A stretch of 6,235 nt of DNA from an uncultured Bacillaceae bacterium (lineage in GTDB: Bacteria; Bacillota; Bacilli; Bacillales; Amphibacillaceae): NCBI GenBank assembly GCA_945639745.1, contig CALZEK010000086.1, forward strand, positions 1 to 6,235, written 5' to 3'. The position numbers and the translations under genes were made by a program. This document shows positions 1-3,833 of the stretch, piece after piece. Numbering within the stretch: the first letter of the stretch is position 1; every line of letters begins with the position of its first letter. A model generated the notes under the pieces. That model was given only the letters and a program-made list of their open reading frames with translations, searched no databases and was not told the DNA's origin.

Positions 1-268
1 TAAATACTTCTTTTACTGTAAATTCAAAAGATACAATTGCTCCAATTGCAGCATATAAATTGAGTGCATTACCTAGAACAAGTGGCATCGCCGCTTCTCC
101 AGGTAATCCAAGCAATCCCATAAGTGGGGCAATTAATTTTATAAACCAAGGCAAGATTTTGGTGTATTGAAGTATTGTCACAATAATTGTAACTGGGAAT
201 ACAATTTTACCTAATGTCCAAGTCACTTTTAATCCTTCTTTGGTTCCTTTAAGAAAAATGTTAAACAC
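1..268 (-). CDS. yvoD: YvoD-like nucleoside recognition (gate) domain membrane protein, 5' part only
   Basis: Reading leftwards from a GTG start at 266-268 gives 89 codons open to the window edge, so only the N-terminal part is present (the B. subtilis relative is about 310 aa, from memory). The protein begins MFNIFLKGTKEGLKVTW. A hydrophobic helix follows at about residues 20-35, then a second hydrophobic stretch (about 45-80) carrying GLLGLPGEAAMPLVLGNALN. This Gly/Pro-rich membrane segment resembles the 'nucleoside recognition' or gate domain of SpmA/SpmB and YvoD-type proteins, whose substrate is generally unknown. The start is forced, because an in-frame TAA lies five codons upstream and AAGGGAG (276-282) sits 7 nt before the GTG. 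The gene follows lgt by 19 nt, matching the Bacillus order hprK-lgt-yvoD. Membrane location is clear, the YvoD assignment rests on both sequence and context, and molecular function is not established. Confidence 0.75.
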   Translation of the reverse strand, partial: MFNIFLKGTKEGLKVTWTLGKIVFPVTIIVTILQYTKILPWFIKLIAPLMGLLGLPGEAAMPLVLGNALNLYAAIGAIVSFEFTVKEVF

Positions 269-275
269 ACAATGA

Positions 276-282
276 CTCCCTT
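276..282 (-). promoter_or_regulatory. Shine-Dalgarno for the yvoD-like gene
   Basis: AAGGGAG on the minus strand lies 7 nt before the GTG at 266-268, inside the 19-nt gap after the lgt stop. It supports the GTG as the true start. The other overlapping GTG, two bases upstream, is in a different frame. Confidence 0.7.
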
Positions 283-287
283 ACAAT

Positions 288-1112
288 TTATATTTTACTA
301 TTATCATAACGTAATTTTACTCTATGCTTTTTAATTCTATAAATCATTATAATAATTGAAACAACAATTATTATAATTGAAATTAATTGTGCTTGCTTTA
401 ATCCTAGATTCATTAGACTATCAGTTCTCATACCTTCAATAAAGAATCTTCCTACTGAATACATCATTAAATAATACAAGAATAAATGTCCGCGAATGGG
501 ATTAAATCTTCTAATAATAAGTAAACTTGCAAAGATAATTAGATTCCACAATGATTCATATAAAAACGTTGGATGATACATAATTCCTTCAATACACATT
601 TGATTCATTATAAAGTCAGGTAAATACTGATGGAAACTTTCATATGTTTGAGTAGATATGGGTCCACCATGTGCTTCTTGATTAATAAAGTTTCCCCAGC
701 GCCCAATTGCCTGACCTAAGATCAAACTTGGTGCGATAATATCTGCTAATTGCCAAAAGGATTGTTTTTTTATGCGAGCATAAACAATAGCGGTTAAAAT
801 TGAACCTATTAAAGCACCATGAATAGCGATACCGCCTTCCCAAATCGCAAAAACTTTCCACAGCGGACCATTTGCATAACGATCCCATTCAAAAATCACA
901 TAATAAATTCTCGCAAAAATAATAGCAATTGGTGCTGCAAAGACAATTAAATCAACGATTAAATCTTTATGTAGTTTTAAACGTTCTGCTTCTTTTGTTG
1001 CTATGTATAAACCTAAAAATAAGCCTGTGGCAATAATGACACCATACCAATAAATTTGAATGGGTCCTAGTTCTAAAAACACTCTATTTAATGCTTCTGC
1101 TTCACAAACCAT
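288..1112 (-). CDS. lgt: Phosphatidylglycerol-prolipoprotein diacylglyceryl transferase Lgt
   Basis: Lgt transfers the diacylglyceryl group from phosphatidylglycerol to the lipobox cysteine of prolipoproteins, the first step of lipoprotein maturation in the cytoplasmic membrane. The 274-aa protein has the family's usual length and multi-helix membrane pattern. Family landmarks are in order: YWYG (21-24), the IHGALIG segment (97-103) with conserved H98, the signature GRWGNFINQEAHGG (137-150) with R138, N141 and E146, YHPTFLYESLWN (179-190), and GRFFIEGMRTDSL (221-233). R229 there aligns by eye with the essential C-terminal arginine of the E. coli enzyme. The loop reads HGA where many homologues have HGG, a conservative change. 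The ATG start has AGGAGAG (1119-1125) 6 nt upstream, and this ribosome site overlaps the hprK stop TAG (1124-1126). Lgt is therefore closely coupled to hprK (11-nt gap). The gene looks intact and functional. Confidence 0.98.
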   Translation of the reverse strand: MVCEAEALNRVFLELGPIQIYWYGVIIATGLFLGLYIATKEAERLKLHKDLIVDLIVFAAPIAIIFARIYYVIFEWDRYANGPLWKVFAIWEGGIAIHGALIGSILTAIVYARIKKQSFWQLADIIAPSLILGQAIGRWGNFINQEAHGGPISTQTYESFHQYLPDFIMNQMCIEGIMYHPTFLYESLWNLIIFASLLIIRRFNPIRGHLFLYYLMMYSVGRFFIEGMRTDSLMNLGLKQAQLISIIIIVVSIIIMIYRIKKHRVKLRYDNSKI

Positions 1113-1123
1113 TAACTTCTCTC

Positions 1124-2050
1124 CTAACTTTCATCAGTTTCAATTATCGTTGTTAACTTTTCTGAAAATTCTTCTGCTGCATTAATTCCCATACGTTTTA
1201 GTCTAAAGTTCATCGCAGCTACTTCAATAATAACAGCTAAATTACGTCCAGGACGAACTGGAACTACCGATTTAGTTACGTCAACATCCATAATTTTCAT
1301 TGTTTGTTCTTCAATACCTAATCGTTCATATTCTTTTTTTTCATCCCAAATTTCTAATTGAATAATATAAGATATGTGTTTAAAATTCTTAACAGCACCT
1401 GCCCCAAACAATGTCATAACATTTAAAATACCTAGACCTCTAATTTCGAGTAAATGTTCAATTAATGGCGGTGAGCTACCGATTAATGTATCATAATCTT
1501 CTTGTCTAATTTCTACACTATCATCTGCCACTAAACGGTGACCGCGCTTAACAAGTTCAAGTGCAGCCTCACTTTTTCCAACACCACTTTGTCCCATAAT
1601 AAGTACCCCAACACCATAAATATCTACAAGTACACCATGTACTGCTGTCGTTGGAGCAAATTTAGATCCTAAATAGTTTGTAATTCTTACAATGACTCTT
1701 GTTGTATTACGTGGTGATTTAATAATTGGTACTGCCGCTTTAATTCCTTCTTCTAAAATAACATCAGGAACTTCCATATTATTTGTAATAATAATTCCTG
1801 GTGTGACATCAGTACATAGACGTTGTGCTCTATCTAGTTGTTCCTCTTCGCTTAGATTTAAAAAATAAGCCATTTCTGTTTTACCTAAAATTTGTAAACG
1901 TTCTTGTTTATAGTACTCAAAATAACCTGTCATTTCTATCCCTGGTCTTGATATATCAGAAGATGTAATTTTACGATGAATTCCATCTTCTCCACCAATT
2001 AATGTTAAATTAAAGATCTCTAGTAAATCTTTTGTACGGACTACTTTCAT
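1124..2050 (-). CDS. hprK: HPr kinase/phosphorylase HprK
   Basis: HprK phosphorylates HPr (and Crh where present) on Ser46 using ATP or PPi, and reverses this by phosphorolysis to give PPi. P-Ser-HPr is the CcpA corepressor, so this is a cytoplasmic sensor for carbon catabolite control. The protein is 308 aa, the usual length. The N-terminal domain is about residues 1-130 ([14 protein letters not shown], 31-44). The catalytic domain shows VHGV with H139, Walker A GQSGVGKS (153-160), the ADD pair with D176 and D177, the HprK signature EIRGLGILN (202-210), and the C-terminal [18 protein letters not shown] (264-281). Walker A residue 154 is Gln, where B. subtilis as I recall has Lys, a variable position. 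The ATG has a strong site, GGAGGGTG (2055-2062). The gene heads the hprK-lgt-yvoD unit behind its own predicted promoter and follows a terminator. By eye it is closer to Bacillus than to Staphylococcus HprK. Confidence 0.99.
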   Translation of the reverse strand: MKVVRTKDLLEIFNLTLIGGEDGIHRKITSSDISRPGIEMTGYFEYYKQERLQILGKTEMAYFLNLSEEEQLDRAQRLCTDVTPGIIITNNMEVPDVILEEGIKAAVPIIKSPRNTTRVIVRITNYLGSKFAPTTAVHGVLVDIYGVGVLIMGQSGVGKSEAALELVKRGHRLVADDSVEIRQEDYDTLIGSSPPLIEHLLEIRGLGILNVMTLFGAGAVKNFKHISYIIQLEIWDEKKEYERLGIEEQTMKIMDVDVTKSVVPVRPGRNLAVIIEVAAMNFRLKRMGINAAEEFSEKLTTIIETDES

Positions 2051-2098
2051 GGTTCACCCTCCAAAAACAAAAGTATAAAACAAATAAGTCTATTCGTT

Positions 2099-2107
2099 AT
2101 TGTAGCA
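2099..2107 (-). promoter_or_regulatory. Predicted extended -10 promoter for hprK-lgt-yvoD
   Basis: The minus strand reads TGCTACAAT, a TGn-extended -10 with hexamer TACAAT (2099-2104) one base from TATAAT. With a 17-bp spacer the -35 would be TCACTT (2122-2127), which is poor, as is common for extended -10 promoters read by the housekeeping sigma factor. Transcription would begin near 2092 and leave a leader of about 40 nt containing the hprK ribosome site. Its place between a terminator and hprK fits the need for a promoter here. It is predicted from sequence only. Confidence 0.55.
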
Positions 2108-2139
2108 TAGATTACCTCATTAAGTGATACCTAATCTAT
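2107..2139. repeat. Inverted repeat over the hprK promoter, possible operator
   Basis: Plus-strand arms ATAGATTA (2107-2114) and TAATCTAT (2132-2139) form a perfect 8-bp inverted repeat around a 17-bp centre. Inside lies a second, shorter dyad, TCATTAAGTGA (2117-2127), imperfect at one symmetric position and centred one base off the outer repeat. The element covers the predicted -35 (2122-2127) and ends at the TG of the extended -10. That geometry suits a repressor site. It does not match the CcpA cre consensus and I cannot name a regulator. In such AT-rich DNA chance remains possible. Confidence 0.4.
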
Positions 2140-2141
2140 AC

Positions 2142-2177
2142 AAAAAAAGATCTAGAGAAGATTCTCTAGATCTTTTT
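2142..2177 (-). terminator. Intrinsic terminator after yvlD
   Basis: A 16-bp perfect inverted repeat pairs 2144-2159 with 2162-2177 (core GATCTAGAGAA against TTCTCTAGATC), leaving a 2-nt centre, so the innermost pairs probably open to form a loop. On the minus strand the hairpin is followed by a run of seven T (2142-2148), giving a standard Rho-independent terminator. It ends the uvrA-yojF-bshB2-yvlC-yvlD unit and insulates hprK. The yvlD stop codon (2176-2178) lies in the foot of the stem. The outer A/T pairs make the hairpin nearly symmetrical, so it could also work on the plus strand, though no plus-strand gene needs it. Confidence 0.88.
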
Positions 2178-2532
2178 AATTTTTATCAACTAAACGATTT
2201 AAAACGGTATTAATTATTGAAATAATAATTGCAGCAAGAATAGCTACACCAAAATTATGAATAACAAAATCGCTACTCATGACAGCTTGAGTAATCATTA
2301 AAGTGATTGCATTAATCACAAATAAAAACAAACCGAGAGTCAGAACTGTTACAGGTAATGTAAATAAAATGAGTAGTGGTCTAACAAGAAGATTTAATAT
2401 CGACAAAATAAAACTTGCTAATATAGCTGTACCAAAACTTGCTAGATAAAATGATGAAAATAATTGTGCTACAATCATTAGTGCAATACCATTAAATAAG
2501 ATAGAAGTTAACCAATTAATTATAAATCTCAT
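2176..2532 (-). CDS. yvlD: YvlD-like four-helix membrane protein (phage holin 4 superfamily)
   Basis: This is a small, very hydrophobic protein of 118 aa with about four membrane segments (roughly residues 4-22, 30-50, 55-82 and 93-111). The centre carries NLLVRPLLILFTLP followed by VTVLTLGLFLFVINAITL (47-78), the hallmark of the family annotated as 'phage holin family 4' (PF04020) and found in B. subtilis YvlD. Despite the name, these chromosomal proteins are not established as holins. There is no lysin or phage gene here, so a lytic role should not be assumed. The start ATG overlaps the yvlC stop as TAATG and no strong ribosome site precedes it (only GGA, about 12 nt upstream), which points to translational coupling with yvlC. 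The stop lies inside the downstream terminator stem. In B. subtilis the yvlABCD genes are associated with the cell-envelope stress response. Whether that holds here is inference. Confidence 0.87.
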   Translation of the reverse strand: MRFIINWLTSILFNGIALMIVAQLFSSFYLASFGTAILASFILSILNLLVRPLLILFTLPVTVLTLGLFLFVINAITLMITQAVMSSDFVIHNFGVAILAAIIISIINTVLNRLVDKN

Positions 2533-2726
2533 TAGCGCACATCCAATCTTTTAGGGATAATTATCATTGCTATTAAATATGCAAAAATCATTGCACCTGA
2601 TGTAAAGAATGTCGCTACGACAAATAGTAAACGGATAATTGTTGAATCAATATTGAAATACTCACCCAATCCACCACAAACGCCTGCAATCATATTATCT
2701 TCTAATGAACGGTATAATTTTTTCAT
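2532..2726 (-). CDS. yvlC: PspC-domain small membrane protein (YvlC-like)
   Basis: This 64-aa protein is essentially a single PspC domain. A short basic N-terminus (MKKLYRSLEDNMIAGVCGGL) leads to GEYFNIDSTIIRLLF (21-35) and one hydrophobic segment (about 32-57), ending IIIPKRLDVR. The GVCGGLGEYF pattern followed by an Asp and R32 is diagnostic of the domain. PspC-domain proteins sit in the cytoplasmic membrane. In enterobacteria PspC senses envelope stress, and the small Bacillus YvlC belongs to the envelope-stress-linked yvl group. I place the start at the ATG 2724-2726, because AGGTGG lies 8 nt upstream. A longer reading from GTG 2736-2738 would put the start codon inside that ribosome site. 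Its stop overlaps the yvlD ATG, so the two are likely made together and may work together. YvlA/YvlB homologues are not next to it here. Confidence 0.88.
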   Translation of the reverse strand: MKKLYRSLEDNMIAGVCGGLGEYFNIDSTIIRLLFVVATFFTSGAMIFAYLIAMIIIPKRLDVR

Positions 2727-2734
2727 CTTATCTA

Positions 2735-2740
2735 CCACCT
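2735..2740 (-). promoter_or_regulatory. Shine-Dalgarno that decides the yvlC start
   Basis: AGGTGG on the minus strand, 8 nt before ATG 2724-2726, is the best ribosome site. The alternative GTG (2736-2738) falls within it, so the shorter 64-aa product is preferred. It lies in the 20-nt gap after the bshB2 stop. Confidence 0.75.
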
Positions 2741-2746
2741 TTTATT

Positions 2747-3415
2747 TTATTCATTAAAATGCCAAATATAAAATTCTTCTTTTCCTAATCTTTCTTTTAA
2801 TTCTTTTATCATGATGTCTTCAGAAGGCTCTTCCATTTTTTCAAGCATACCTTCTGCTTGTGATTTATGCTGCATAATTGCATCCATTTTAAATTCAAAG
2901 TTCTTTTCAGCATCAATAACAACATCAGGATTCCCTAATTCTTCGATATAATTATGAGAAATAGCTGCTGCCCAAACGACAGGGCGCTTATCAGGTTCCA
3001 TTAGTCTTACTGCTTCTATTGTAGCAGCTCCTTGAGCATTATGATCTGGATGTACACCATGTCCTGGATAATGAGTAACGACATGGGATGGTTTTATCTC
3101 TTCTAAAATCGACTTAATATGTTCAGCCATTTGAGTTTTATTTTCAAATTCCATTGCTTTATCTCGATATCCTAGTAATTGATAATCAATGCCTAAATGT
3201 TCACATGCATCTTTTAATTCTTTTTTACGAATGTCTGCTAAGCTTTCTCTATTAGCAATAGGGGGAATCCCCATGTTTCTACCCATTTCACCTAATGTTC
3301 CACAAAGATAAGTAACAGGTATATTCTTTTGATTTGATTCATAAATCAATCCAGCGGTACCAAATGATTCATCATCTGGATGCGGGAATGATACAACAAT
3401 ATTTTTTATTTCCAT
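2747..3415 (-). CDS. bshB2: Bacillithiol biosynthesis deacetylase BshB2 (PIG-L family)
   Basis: This is a cytoplasmic zinc-dependent N-deacetylase of the PIG-L/LmbE family. BshB enzymes deacetylate GlcNAc-malate to GlcN-malate in bacillithiol synthesis, and BshB2-type members may also act on bacillithiol conjugates. The protein is 222 aa. It shows the N-terminal PHPDDE motif (11-16; H12 and D15 predicted zinc ligands, D14 the predicted general base) and HYPGHGVHPDHNAQGAA (115-131; H122 catalytic and H125 zinc ligand by analogy with MshB), plus GTLGEMGRN (39-47). Assignment to BshB2 rather than BshB1 rests on the directly upstream yojF, the pairing seen in B. subtilis yojF-yojG. The start is taken as ATG 3413-3415 with AAGGTGA (3421-3427) 5 nt upstream. 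A GTG three codons earlier lies within that site. The gap to yojF is 28 nt and to yvlC 20 nt, so cotranscription is likely. A different PIG-L substrate cannot be excluded from sequence alone. Confidence 0.87.
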   Translation of the reverse strand: MEIKNIVVSFPHPDDESFGTAGLIYESNQKNIPVTYLCGTLGEMGRNMGIPPIANRESLADIRKKELKDACEHLGIDYQLLGYRDKAMEFENKTQMAEHIKSILEEIKPSHVVTHYPGHGVHPDHNAQGAATIEAVRLMEPDKRPVVWAAAISHNYIEELGNPDVVIDAEKNFEFKMDAIMQHKSQAEGMLEKMEEPSEDIMIKELKERLGKEEFYIWHFNE

Positions 3416-3420
3416 TAATA

Positions 3421-3427
3421 TCACCTT
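3421..3427 (-). promoter_or_regulatory. Shine-Dalgarno that decides the bshB2 start
   Basis: AAGGTGA on the minus strand lies 5 nt before ATG 3413-3415. The in-frame GTG at 3422-3424 is part of this site and so is unlikely to be the initiator. It also leaves the protein starting MEIKNIVVSFPHPDDE, a normal PIG-L N-terminus. Confidence 0.7.
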
Positions 3428-3443
3428 TTCAATTCATAATTAT

Positions 3444-3794
3444 TTATTTAAATGGCTGTTCACTTATTTGTAAAGCGACAGTTAATCTACCTGCTTGATC
3501 ATGACCTGCTAATAATAATTGATTACTTTCGGTTACTTCATAATCAGATAAGCCTTCTGCATAGATCCAACCCGCTTCTAGTTTTAAACCAGCACGAAAT
3601 GCTCCTGATTCACCTTTTAAATCAGATTCAATATATTTAACTTTTGCATTTCTAATATAGGCTCCTACATTCACACCTTTATTACCAAAGTGACTTGCAT
3701 AAGCACCATTTGTAGTTTCTACATGAACATAAACATCTTTATTTTGATAACTTTTTAAAATATCTTTAACTTTTTCTAATTCAATTGGTTTCAT
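3444..3794 (-). CDS. yojF: YojF family protein (DUF1806), partner gene of bshB2
   Basis: This small soluble protein (116 aa, the same length as B. subtilis YojF as I recall) has no signal peptide or membrane segment. Recognisable features are HVETTNGAYASH (24-35), NVGAYIRNAKVKY (42-54) and GAFRAGLKLEAGWIYAEGL (64-82). The likely beta-rich pattern and lack of obvious catalytic triads or cysteines give no clue to an enzyme activity. The family has no established biochemical function that I know of. Its frequent adjacency to bshB2 suggests a link with bacillithiol metabolism or with BshB2 itself. The start ATG has AAGGAG 8 nt upstream (on the minus strand). The 39-nt gap after uvrA holds this site and no hairpin, so it may be read from the uvrA transcript. 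Family identity is fairly sure and function is unknown. Confidence 0.85.
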   Translation of the reverse strand: MKPIELEKVKDILKSYQNKDVYVHVETTNGAYASHFGNKGVNVGAYIRNAKVKYIESDLKGESGAFRAGLKLEAGWIYAEGLSDYEVTESNQLLLAGHDQAGRLTVALQISEQPFK

Positions 3795-3833
3795 TTTATT
3801 ATCTCCTTAACTTCTACATTCATTTAAAAGTAA

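Noticed and set aside
682..888. 68-codon minus-strand open frame inside lgt
   Set aside because: It lies wholly within lgt in another frame, and its Cys/Arg/Tyr-rich product resembles no known family. It is a shadow of the real gene.
2071..2080. Alternative -10 (TATACT on the minus strand) closer to hprK
   Set aside because: It would start transcription almost at the ribosome site and no acceptable -35 is seen at 16-18 bp. The extended -10 at 2099-2107 is better.
2176..2532. YvlD as evidence of a prophage holin
   Set aside because: Only the family name suggests it. No endolysin, phage structural gene, integrase or att-like repeat is present, and the gene sits in a conserved Bacillus-type chromosomal order.
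3452..3640. 62-codon plus-strand open frame opposite yojF
   Set aside because: It is antisense to a well-supported gene, has Leu/His-rich composition typical of a reverse-strand shadow, and I see no promoter or ribosome site of its own.
3795..3833. Possible terminator or promoter between uvrA and yojF
   Set aside because: The 39-bp gap is AT-rich but contains no hairpin with a T-tract and no convincing -35/-10 pair. Only the yojF ribosome site is supported.
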